Part shown: piece after piece, positions 20,680-32,600 of the stretch
Layout: every line of letters starts with the position of its first letter
How positions within the stretch are numbered: position 1 is the stretch's first letter
The notes under the pieces: generated by a model
What the model was told of the DNA's origin: nothing
Seen by the model: the letters and a program-made list of their open reading frames with translations, nothing else
The model's database searches: none
Assembly: GCA_012845835.1 (NCBI GenBank)
Contig: JABAKD010000002.1
Location: 24,098,518 to 24,162,517 of the forward strand
Length of the DNA: 64,000 nucleotides
Origin: Undaria pinnatifida
Taxonomy: Eukaryota; Sar; Phaeophyceae; Laminariales; Alariaceae
Direction: 5' to 3'
Translations under genes and position numbers: made by a program

Positions 20680-23600
20680 GTGCGCAATGCAAAGGCCGAC
20701 CGCAAAGTGAGCGGGGGGTTGCGAGAAGAGGGCGGAATGCGAGTCGGCGGTCGGTAGCGGCTGCTGCTGCGCTGTTGGTGGTGGTGATGATGGTGGTGTT
20801 GGTGGCGTTGCTGCTGGTGATGTTTGTGGTGGTGGTGGTGGTGGTGGTAGTGGTGATGGTGGTGTTGTTGATGTTGGTGTTGGTGTTGCTGCTAATTCCT
20901 GCTGCACTTGTTGTTTGCCGCTGTTGTTGCATGAGTTGGCGCTTTCGTCCGCAGAGCGGTGACGGCGGCGGTGTTGGCGGTACCGCCTGCTGCTGCTGCT
21001 GGTGTTATTGGTATTAATAGTTGTGTTGTTGCTGCTGGCGTTGCTACGGTTTCCTTTGTGTTACGTGTACGGTACCGAGGGTGTGAGCAGAGGCGGTTAC
21101 CGGGGAAATAATGACGAGGTTGTCGCCGCGGGGAGGCGGTGCGCGGGAAAGGGGATGGGGGTGGGGCTCACCCTGTTGTGAGTAGCGTTCGTCCGTAATT
21201 TGCTTAATCTTCGTCATAGCTGTAGAAAGGTCATCGGTGATCGTTTGCTTATCGCGGTATCATCTCGCCGCGTTTTTTCTCGCTTTTGTTGCTGTTGCTT
21301 CGTTTTGTCGTATCTCACCGCGTTTTTTTCTCACTTTGTTGCTGTGTTTTGTGCTGGGGTGGCGTCTGGTGCGGTGCGTCGTGCTCCATCTGGCGCCGCG
21401 CCGCGGGCATCAGGCTCTTCAGTCCCGCGGATGCCCATCGCATGTACGTGGAGGGAGAGCTCGTGAAGGTAAGCCGGCTGCCACACTGCTGTATTCTCGC
21501 TTGCTCGTTTGTCGGTTCTCTCTCTCTGTGTTCTGTGTGGCTCTCTATTTTCTTGGTCTGTGTATCCTTGCCTGGTGACGGATAGTCTTGTTGCTGCTTA
21601 CCCTCCGAAGCCTGTCGACTTTTTGTCACCAAGCGTTCTCGTGTGCACATAGCCGATCGAAAATAGCGACTTCCATCACGCCGTTTCCGCAATTTCCGAT
21701 CGCGTAACGCACACACCCGGTGAAGCTTCGACGGACAGCAGCTTTAGCTGCTAGCCTGACAGCTGCAGCTGTGCCTCATGCTCGTGCAGTCTGCTATAAT
21801 TGCTGCAACGTGCACTCGTCCTCCTTCACAATGGTTGCTCTTGGCACAGCCTGCCGAGGCTAAACCCTGCTTTGAAACGTGTGAACACGCCATTCTCTCT
21901 AAGACATACCCTAAATGTTATCGTACAGTTCTTCTATAATTTTCTCGCCTTATCGCTATCTCCGATCGCGCAACACATCCACCTACACCCTGTGAATAAT
22001 CTCGATGTTTCTTGTTTGGCTTCACCTTTGCCGCAGACCTTATCGCCATTTCCGATCACGCGACACACTGTGAAACTTAGATTACGTTATTATCGAAGTA
22101 TTAAAAAGTCGAGGACCACGCCTGAATGGGTAGCGTGGACCGTAACTGGACCAAGTCAGGCTTAAGGCTGTTTTCTGCCCGGGTGTTTTGTTAGTGGGTG
22201 AGCTTGCGCAAGTCCCCCGCTATCCGGAGGGGTGATTTTCCGGGTGGCTGTCTCAACCGCACCTGATCCCCAGGAGTCAGTCAGGTCGGGTCGATATACT
22301 CACGCATCCGTATGCAACGGCAGCTTGCGCTGCCTCAGTAGTAAATTGTGGCCGCCGGTAGGGGCAGCTCGCGCTGTCGTTAGTTACCACGGGCACTGAA
22401 GGATACGCCAGATAGCGCTGTGTTGTGAATACACTTGTGTTAAATTGACAAACAACATGCATGAAGATACGTTGGAAGTGTCGTGAGCTTGAGCTTTATT
22501 TCTCCCCGCCCGCTGGAAGACTGAAAGAGTATATAAATACGTCGGGTATGATTTCGACCGGTTGACTGGGCGATGCTCAGCTTTGCAAGCTGCGTGTTAC
22601 GTCGGCCGCTCGCGTTATAGTTATTTTATTGTCGCTCGTTGAGTTTTCTGATTTGATCTGGATGCGAAAGTAGCCCCCCGTCGGGGTGTGGTTGCCTTGA
22701 AATGCCGAGAGTGTCGACAGTCGAAAAGGGAGAACACGAGCGTGTTTCTATGAGATGCAGTCCGTACGTAAATACCAGGAAAGCCATTAAGAAAAGTAAA
22801 AAAGAAAATGAAGAAAGCTCAAGAAACAAACTGTACGCTGTAACTGAAGCCACCGCGCTAGTAACCAGCCCCAACGAGTTTATGGTTTGATCTATAAATA
22901 TATTTTTCACGCGTTCACCGCACGGCACTGGGCAGGTTCATCCCAATGGGCGCATCAACTATAAAGGGAAGGAGACTCGCGCGGATGGATCGGATCCTCT
23001 CGCGGAGACCGCGGCACGCGCCGCTGAGCTGGTGGACCGCGCGGCGGTCGTTGCGGAGGAGAGGGAAAGCGAGAAGTTTGCGATGGAATCTGAGAAGTCC
23101 GAGCGGGAGGTGCGTCGAACAAAAACTATGGTGCAGTACCCATCGTGTGTCCGTGCTTCTCGTACTTTAGCACCCGTGACCTGTGTTGTTGCCTAGTGTA
23201 TACCCGTCGAGTCCTTGTTTCTCTCCTGATCGAGAGTTAACTTAACACGTACCCAGGTACTCGCTCTATCAATGCGGTTGCCCCGTGCGCAAAACATCAG
23301 CTTTTACTACCCGTCGTGCCCTTGTTTATCTCCTGAGTGCGATGTCGAACGTACTGCAAGACGTATTTAATGGAGCACCTCGTGCACGGGGTTGCCCTGG
23401 CCATCGGCAGGTTGAGCATGTCAAGACGGAAACCGTCGCCATTGGGCCCCGGCAAGGAGGCGTTAAACAGGTCTCGACTATCGTTCTCTCTGGAAAGTGC
23501 CAAGCCGGCTGCAAATTCCACCATCATTCCTCCGACATTGCCAAATACATGTTGCAAGCTCCCTGAATATGAATTTATTTTACCGTACTCGTACTATACA

Positions 23601-26600
23601 GTTACGCCTGTCGAGCATTGGTACGAGCAACCCGTCAATCCAGCATCCCCTCTGCTCGTGAAAACTGTGATGATAGTGCTAATTCCATCCTAGATAAACG
23701 CGAGCTGAAAAGCGGCGCGTTCAAATTGTAATAAAAGTACATAAGGGCCTTGCCTCTGACATCTTCCGGGCAATAAACACCCAGCCCTTCTCGGTAAAAC
23801 GGTCATCAGCTCGATGAAGTGGGGTTGAAACGAGAGTACCCTTTGATATGAACAGCATAGCGGTCATGATTCTGCAAACCTTCAACGTCAATCCGCACTC
23901 GGATACCGTAACTAGTGGATTTTCACCGCAGCAACCGTGAGGCCAAAGCGCATGAACACGTTTTCCTCCAGGTCAGATTGCACAAAAGCCTGCTCAATGT
24001 AAGAAACGAAAGTCGAGGCCCAGTTCACCGGCCATGGCTGTCAACAACCGAACACTCCAAACAGCAACAGTGCCCAGGCGCAAACAATGATCCAAAATCA
24101 ACGTTAGCCCTCTGCTCATCCCCACGCGCTACCATTATCGCTGTAGCTTTCGTTGGCCACCCGTACTCGTCTGCCTTCATGTTGCGCGAGGCACCTCAAG
24201 GTCCCCAGGACACAGACTGGAGGCGGGGACGTTTGAGCCGATATACATGGTAGCAACCAGTGGACAACTACATGAACGTAATGTGGGAGTTTTATGCCAT
24301 TTTTTTTTCTTAATGCATGGCTAATTTGCCCACATTGCGCTGATGCAGTTGTCCACTGGTTGCTGCCATGTATATCGGCCTTAACGTCCCCGCCTCCAGG
24401 AATCCGTAAAACTCCCGACGGGAGAACCCTTCCACAGGTGTGCGTGCTCGGACCGCATGGCCTCCTTCATGGGTCTTGGGGACCTTGAGGTCCCTCGCGT
24501 AACATTGCGGCAAGTCCAGAGGCTTGCAGGGCGGTCGCTGGTCGTGCAGCGTAGCGTCAATGTCTTCGCGAGTAGCAAGCATCGCCGGCATAGCCCAAGG
24601 TATCCCCCTAGACTCCGCAGCAGATGGCTTCTCTCCACGGTCCCCTACGGCGGGCGTAAGCCGCGGCCCTCACCATATATCCTACCCCCGTGGTCCTCCG
24701 CGGTGCGCGTCAGTTGCTCGCGGCCCTCACTGTACGACCTTCCCCCGCGGTCCTCCACGGTGGGCGTCAGTAGCTGGCGGCTCTTACTATGTATCGTACC
24801 CCCGCGGTCCCCCACGGCGGGCGTCAGTTGCTCGCGGCTCTCACCATATATCTTACCCCCGCGATCCTCCACGGCTGGCATCTCCTTGCGACGGCCAGCG
24901 TCCACGGCTTCATGCGTATCCAGCATCGACAGGAACGCTGTCTCGCCCGTCATGGGCAGGAGGCGAGCGCTGTGACTACAATCCTCGCCAGTTTACACTG
25001 ACGGCGAGGGAGGCGGCTCCTCCAGCGTGGCCGAGAACTGGATCGTCGGCGTGTCTGAAAACTGAAACATTTTCGAGCGAGCACGACCAGACACCCGCTG
25101 CGGCTCCGTGTACGGTGACGGTGACGGCTGTGACGGATGTGACGGCTGTGACGGCTGTGACGGCGGCACGTAGGGAATGTTGAACCCCGGCGACGTTGTC
25201 GGCGCGGCGGCGTCCACTTAACGCACTAACCCCCCCGCGGAGGCTGGCGGCGGCAACGGCAGGACGGGCGTATGGCGGGGCATCCATACGATGTCGCTGG
25301 TGTAGCTCACGCCTCCGGTTGAGCTTCTTTGCGGTGGGCGACCAGCGAAGTCATGGAAGCACTCCTATGGACAGGCCAACATAGCCGCCATGGCTGAGGC
25401 CACGGACACCGACTACTTCGACTACGGCGACTGCGGCGACTGCGGCGGCAATGGCGACTACGGAGACTACGGAGACGACAGCTACGAGTCACAGCAGATA
25501 CCAGCGCCGCCGCAGCCGCAGTTCCAGCAGCAGCCGGTGTACTGTGACTTCGCACAGCAGCAACCACTGCCAGCGCCGCAGCCGCCGGCGTACTATGGCA
25601 AATACGTACAGCAGCAACCACCGCCACCGCTGCAGCAACAGCCGCCGCCGTGCTACGGGAACTACGATCATCGACAACCGCTGTCACCATCGCAGCAGCA
25701 ACCACCGGCCACCGGGGTACTACGGGAACTACCCACAGCAGCAGCCATCGCAACCACCGCAGCCCCAACAACAGCAGCACCCTCCCAGCCATACCCCGTC
25801 CTCGTTTCTTTCACCTTCTCCAGGACCAGCTCCGTCTCCCCAGCGAGGGCTGCATCTCCTAATGGCCCGATTGGTGCCGCAAGGCGAGACCGAGTTGTAA
25901 TCGATTTTGGGTGGGGTAGGATTTGCTGGGTTGGCGCTTGCTGGTAACACTGTGGCAGGGGTGTAGCTGTAGGGGTACAGGGGGGCCCGCAGGTAGTGAG
26001 TGTCGAGTGTCCAACACCGGAGCCACAAACCACATTACCAGCGACGCTCGAAACGTGTACGACAGGGTAGAGAGTCTTCCTAACTAGAGGAAGGTTGTGA
26101 TCGGTGATGGTAAGGCGATGAGAGTGCTGAGGCGTACCGGTGGGCAGCCTCCACTTGAGTATGCCCTCCGAAACTGACTTTGGTGTCAAGCTCACGGAAG
26201 TGTACGTGACAGAGGGCACAGGTTTCAACCTGCTGTCTCTCCATCAGGCTCAATCACGGCAGGCAATCGTTTTTGACAGCGATGGCGCACTTGTTCAACG
26301 AGCAACTTGCTTTTTCCTCGTGATGAGTCTCATCACGAGGGAAAGCAGGTTGCTCGTTGAACAAGTGTGCGCCGTTTTTGTCAAGAATGGTTGTCTGCCG
26401 TGCTTGGGCCTGGTGGAGAGAGAACACGTTGAAACCTGTGCCACCTCTGTCACTTGCACTCCCGTCAGTTTGACATTGAAGTCAGTTTTGGAGTGCATCA
26501 TCAGATTGAGGTTGTACCCGCCCCATTCACTCTCATCGTCTTACCATCACCGATCACAACCTTCTTGTCAGGAGAAATCTCTACCCAGTCGTTTACACTT

Positions 26601-29600
26601 CGAGCGTCGCTGGTGATGGGGTTTGTGGCTCCGTTGTCGGACACCCATTACGCACTACCTGCGGGTTCCTCTGTACCTCTACAGCCTTTGCCACGGTTCT
26701 GACTAGCAAGCCCCAACCCAGTAAATTCTACCCCATCAAAAATCGACTCCAAGTCGGTCTCGCCGTGTGGCACCGATCGGGCCATTAGGAGATGCAGCCC
26801 TGGCTGGGGAGACGGACATGGTCCGGGAGAAGGTGAAAGGGACGAGGACGGGGCATGGCTGGGAGGATGCTGCTGCTGTTGGGGTTGCGGTGGTAGCGGT
26901 TGCTGCCGTGGATAGTACCCGTACACGTCGGCGGTTGCTGCTGCGGCGGTGGTAACGGTTGCTGCTGTGCGTTCCCGTAGCAAGCCGGTGGTACCTGCTG
27001 TGACTCGTAGCTCTAGTCTGCTCCTTCGCTGTGGTCGTATTAGTCGGTGTCCGTGGCCTGAGCCACGGCGGCTGTGTTGGCCTGTCCATAGGAGTGCTTC
27101 CGCGGCGGTCGCTGGTCGTTCACCGTGAAGTTACCCCCAGGGCGTGGTGGTGCTTGCATGGATTGACCTGAGTCTCCCCGCGAGCGGCATTATTGGTCCA
27201 TATGCCCCAGCTCGTTACAGTGTTCGCACCGCTCGCGAGGGTCAGCCGGATGTACCGGGGGCTCATTGCCAATTAGAAGGGGAACGTTGGACGGATACGC
27301 ATAACAGTTTTTAGCCGCGGGGGGTATGAAGGTAAAAATTCACCCCGCACCCCAACCTGCTTGCGCACGACCTCCTGCATAACTTACACCGCTTCCCCTA
27401 CCGCTGCGCCTTCTGCCCCCAGCGCCCCACTGCTGTGAGTACCACGCACCGCGCCAACCACCGCCTCCACGGCCGCTGCCCCGATGGTGTTGCTGCTGCT
27501 GCTGTTGCTGCTGCTGTTGTTGCTGCTTTTGTTTCTGCTGTCCTCTCGTACCTGCCCCGATGGTGTTGCTGCTGCTGTTGCTGCTGCTGTTGCTGCTGCT
27601 GTTGTTGCTGCTTTTGTTCCTGCTGTTCTCCCGTACCTCCGCTCTGCCTGCCTCGGCCGCGGCCGCCTCGATATCCTCTTCCGCTCCCCCCCTTGCCCCG
27701 ACCACCCGAGTCGGCAACAAAGAGGGCGTGTTCCGCCCTGCCCTTCGACCCATTTTATTTGCCCGTTTCCATCTCTCCGTAAGCGGTGAGTACCACATCC
27801 TCAAGACCCCTTACGATTCAACACTTCTTCCTTGGCGAGAAAATACTATTTTTTGTTGCATGACCAGCGAGATTGTTGCGGGCGAAGTGTTGGTTGACAT
27901 CCGTATCTAAGTGTACCACACCGTGAGTACCGAGCTGAAAATAGGGTACGACATACTTACCCTGCCTTACGTAAGAATTCCAGCCTGGCCAGAAATAAGA
28001 TATTCTTGACCTGGTGTCGCATACGGTACACGTTTATTTTGCACCTGTTTTCTTCTGCTCAACTCGCAACAAAAACACACCCGTTTGCAGCTCTTGAGAG
28101 CTAAAGCAGCAGTAGCATGTTGACGCCGAGCATGTTTCACAAGGACAGAACAGTGCAGCGCACTCAGTCCTCAAAGCCTCATACACGTACTTATCTTCGT
28201 CTTGTTCCCGAGCGGGCTCGGTTGGTACATCCCTGGCCTGTCAGGACCTCCCACCTGAACACCGCCTCCTTTTATTACTTCCGGATCGGTTCAACCTTTC
28301 TTCGGTTTCTTCCTTCACCTTCTTGTTTTAGTTGCACGAAGTATATTATCATGCCAGGTCCCAGCTGAGCTCAGCTTGCCTCGTCAGCTCAGCTCGTCTC
28401 AGCAGCGTACCACAGCGCTGGCTCAGCAACGCAGCACCGTGTGGTACCGTGCGGCGCCGTGCCCTGCCCTGCCGTGCGGTGCGGTACTGTGCTTCCCGTT
28501 CGCAAGCAAACGGGAGACAAGAACCAAAAAATAAAATAAAATGTACCAGGTACGAATTTTCTCATGTTTCTATTTGTTTATTGGGGCAGGTAGCAGCGGC
28601 GCAAGAGGCTCTGGAAAGGGGAGAGGATGGAGCCGCGGAACGATTAGCTGCGGCTGAGGAGGAGTTGGAGAAGGCGCTGGAGGCGGTACTAGACGCGGAG
28701 TGTGCCGGCGGCGGTGGTTTCGGCGGTAAGACACGGAAAGTTCTGTGGTGCTGCTGCTGCGAGTATGATGTATGATTACTTGAAACCGTCGTAGCTTCGG
28801 TCGTTTCGCATCGACAAGCAAATTACCCAACGCAGCAGCAGAGCCGTTTCGCTTCTTGCGTGTTGAGCACGCGCACGGACGTGTGTGAGAACACTTGGTC
28901 CTCGTCGCTGCGGGCGTTTTTCTAACCTTGCGCCTTTTGCAAAAAAATGTTCCGTTCCGTTGCGGTGCGGTGCGTTGCAAAACGTTTACCTTTTTCGTGC
29001 AAAAATACCGTACGGGGGCAGAGGGAGGTTCTGACGACGAGTCCTCGGATAGCGATGGCGGCCCCGGATTCTTCGACGGCGTTAACGACAACCCATCCGA
29101 GGAGGCGTTTGCCGCCGCGACGGCGAAAGGTAGGGCGGGGCGGCTCGCCGGAGGAGGAAGAGAAGAAGAGAGAGCAGGAAGTGGGGATGGAACTGGAACA
29201 GAGGACCCGGGAGGCAGAGCAAAGCTTGAAGCAGCTGGAGGAGGGGGAGGAGGGGCGGGCGGAGGAGGCGCGCCAACCGTGGGGGAAAAGAGGAGTGGGA
29301 AAGAAGGGGGCGGAAAAGAGGAGGCGCGGGATAAAAAGAAGGCGCCGGACAACTTCAGCAAGGTGGACCCGTCGCTCCCCCGTGCGGAACTCGCGGAACG
29401 GTTCCCGCTGTTCCTGCAAGCAGAGTCGTGCACAGTGGAGGTGGAGGCCGGCCAGATGCTCTTCCTTCCCGCGGGCTGGTTTCACGAGGTAAAGAGGCGT
29501 TACAGTACTGTAGTTAGATAAGGGCGCGCCGTTTCGTTGTCCTCCCCGATTCGGTAGGGGGCTGTGAGGCTACTTCATAGTTGTCACTTGGTTGGGGGAG

Positions 29601-32600
29601 TACACGCTAAATAACTTTTTTTTTAAGGCCAATAACTGACTTTAGCGTTTTATTAGTGAACGCGAGCTTGTGCTCAAGTTGCCACGGTGACCGCCGGTAG
29701 GGACAGCTCGCGCTGTCGCTGCCATGAGAACTAAAGGATAACCCAGCTAGCGCTGGATTGCGAATACGACTGAGTTACATTGACACCACATGATAGGAAA
29801 ATATGTGGAGGTGTGGTGAGCTTAAGCTTTATTTTTCCCCATCCGCCCGAGGATGTTGAAAAAAAAAGGACACGTCGAATCACAACGGTGAACTTAGCAT
29901 ATTTACCGCGCGCCACTAACCAGAAAGAGCGATTAATACGTGGAAGTGTGGTGAGCTAAAGCTTTATTTTTCCCCATCCTCCGGAGGATAAGAAAAAAAA
30001 AAAATAGCCAACGAAAAACTACGTCGCCAGCCAAGTCAATGACCCTACAGTTCAGCCGTGTAGCCGTGGCGCGTTCCTACAGCCATAACGCTTGTGGGAG
30101 AAACTGACGAATAAAACTGACGATTTGCAGCATCTTTGGTCGGACGAAGCTCTCCAACTCGGGCTTCTAGACTAGGTGTCGACGATTTTACAGTCCAACT
30201 TTAATGCAAGTACCTGCAAGACACGCGCACAGCTTGCACTGCCGTCTGCTGCATGCTCGAACCATGATGATCACCCGTTTATGTTTCGTTTTATCGCTGG
30301 AGATGGTATCACTGTAGATGGTATCGCTGTACATAATACCGCTGCGCATGGTATCGCTCTACACGGTATCGCTGCACATTGTATCGCTGTACATGGTATT
30401 GCTGTACATGGTATCGCTGTACATGGTAAGGCTGTACATGGTAGCGCTGGACATGGTATCGCTGTACATGGTATCGGTGTACATGGTATCGCTGTACATG
30501 GTATCGCTGCGCATGGTAGCGCTGTACATGGTAGCGCTGTACATGGTATCGCTGGACATGGTATCGCTGGACATGGTATATCTGGACATGGTAGCGCTGG
30601 ACATGGTAGCGCTGGACATGGTAGCGCTGGACATGGTAGCGCTGGACATGGTAGCGCTGGACATGGTAGCGCTGGGCATGGTAGCGCTGGACATGGTAGC
30701 GCTGGGCATGGTAGCGCTGGACATGGTATCGCAAAAGGTTAACAGGCTAATCCCGGAGCTCGGGTTAGCAGGTAGGAGCTTTGCGTTGTGGTAGGGGGGA
30801 AATGTCGCTTGTCGATTTCTTGGGCAGTGGTCGCATAGCAGACCGTAAATGCCGCACTATAAGGTTTAGAGGGTAAAGAGTACTCTGTTGATAAGTCGCC
30901 ACGTTTTCACGCGTTGTTGTTCGGCTGCTGCAGCCTCGCGTGGTTTCACACATCCGACTTGGGAGCACGATCTAGATCTTCAAGGTGATATATCTGTCAT
31001 ACAGTGGGTACCCCGATTTAAGAGCGCTCTGGATAAGAGCGTTGGAAACTTGAGAGCGGTCAAATCGACATGTCCCGCCATAGTAAACGCCATGTATTTC
31101 CCACTGCAGATAGGAGCAACGCGTACTTGACCCCTTTTGCACCGCACTCCCGATATGGAGACAGAGCACTCAAGAGTTAGCCTAGGACCATTTTTTGGAG
31201 TTGGAAATGGGTCAAGAGGTTAATAGCGCCTGTTTCGGTTCGTCACGGGGTGCTCTTAAATCGGGGTACCCACCACTGGGTGGTGAATTGTGCAGGGTCT
31301 GTGTAGTTATAGATCCAACCCTGGCCAGGAAAACGTGAGCTAGATCATTCAGATCATGAAGCTCTCACTGCCCGGCAACTTGCATCTGTAGGTCACACAG
31401 ATAATGTATACCAAAGACCTCTCTGATCTGAAAGACACTTAGGATGTGGTCTGTTAGTCGACAGGGTGTACATCAGGCCTTGTCACGGGTCGGGTCAAAT
31501 CTTGCGGGTCGGGTCGGGTCGGGTCGAGTCAGGTCAGGTCAGCTGACCCGACCCGATCCGTGAGAATTTCGAGACGTCTTGACCCGACCCGACCCGACCC
31601 GACCCGACCCGACCCGACCCGACCCGACCCGACACAATTCGGGTGACCCGCCACAATTCGGGTGACCCGCCAGATGCGGGTTTCATGCGGGTCAGGTCGA
31701 CTTGACCCGTGACATTTCGCACGGGTCAAAGTCGAAAAGTCACGGGTCAAAGCATTGTACCTCGGTTGGTTGGTTGGTCCTTGGTCCCTCGTACTTTTAC
31801 TAGTATGTCGTGTTCTCTGATTTTTTACCGTCATTGTTTGCAGCATTATTATTATGTCATGTGGTGCGCGCGCGAAAAATGGTAAAGAAACCGCAACCCA
31901 CACGCATGAGCAATTAGCCACGCCCGTACCGCTAGACCACCGGGTCGACCCGACGAGCGAGCTAGTTATAGGTGCAGTCTCCGGCCCCGGCAAGCAGCCT
32001 AGATGGGCCGCCTCCGGCAGCAAGCTCAAAACTGGGGCGGTAATCTGTCAGCAGGGGCTGCGGTCCGCGAGGATGCGTTTTCTGCTGCTGGTGCATGCTG
32101 CTGCTAGGGTGCTGCTGCTGCTGCTGCTTCGACGACGACTGCTCTTGCTTTTTACGTTTAGTCACATTTCGTACTGGTATGATAATTCTCGAGCTAGCTA
32201 CTACTGCCGTATCTATCTTCTATTTACTATGCAGTCTCCAGCCCCGGCAAGCAGCCTAGCTGAGCCGCCTCCGGCAGCAAGCCAACGACTGGGGCGGTGG
32301 ATCTGTCAGCAGGGGCTGCGATCCGCGAGAATCCGGGGTCTGTTGCTGGTGCTTGCTGCTGCCGGTGCTGCTGCTGCTGCTTCGACGACGACACTATCCT
32401 TCCTTGCCTTTTTACGTTTGATCACATTTCGTGCTGGTATAGCTGTAATACTTTTACTGTTGTTACGGCTTCAGCCGGCACGGGATTCGCGTCACACTGC
32501 TGTATGCCTTGGTACGAGTAGCTGGGGGTACTGCCTGGTGATTGTTCTGCCCGCTGTGATGACATATGATCGGAGCATCGGCACGAGATAGGCAGGAAGC

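Larger units (their letters stand above)
23880..27810 (-). mobile_element. Degenerate Ty1/copia retrotransposon in the JmjC intron
   Basis: Read on the minus strand. A Gln/Arg/Gly-rich gag part lies at about 27.8-27.34 kb. A zinc knuckle ERCEHCNELGHMDQ*C follows at about 27.24-27.19 kb, with a stop inside. Then come a Gln/Pro-rich linker and a degraded protease motif (VSDNGATNPIT) near 26.64 kb. A linker with repeated VEDRGG units spans 24.95-24.65 kb. The start of the reverse transcriptase (EAMRSEHAHLW, REFYGFLEAGT) lies at 24.5-24.4 kb and ARGDEQRANVDFGSLFAP near 24.1 kb. Pieces fall in different frames and contain stops, so it is dead. Two fold-back duplications interrupt it. LTRs were not identified. 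Confidence 0.75.

Noticed and set aside
25390-25947. 185-codon Gln/Pro/Tyr-rich plus-strand ORF as a host gene
   Set aside because: It is one arm of the inverted copia gag segment; its mirror lies at 26.4-27.1 kb beside the zinc knuckle.
30176-30794. Overlapping ORFs of 121-188 codons on both strands
   Set aside because: They result from a 15-bp tandem repeat being a multiple of three; the sequence lies in an intron.
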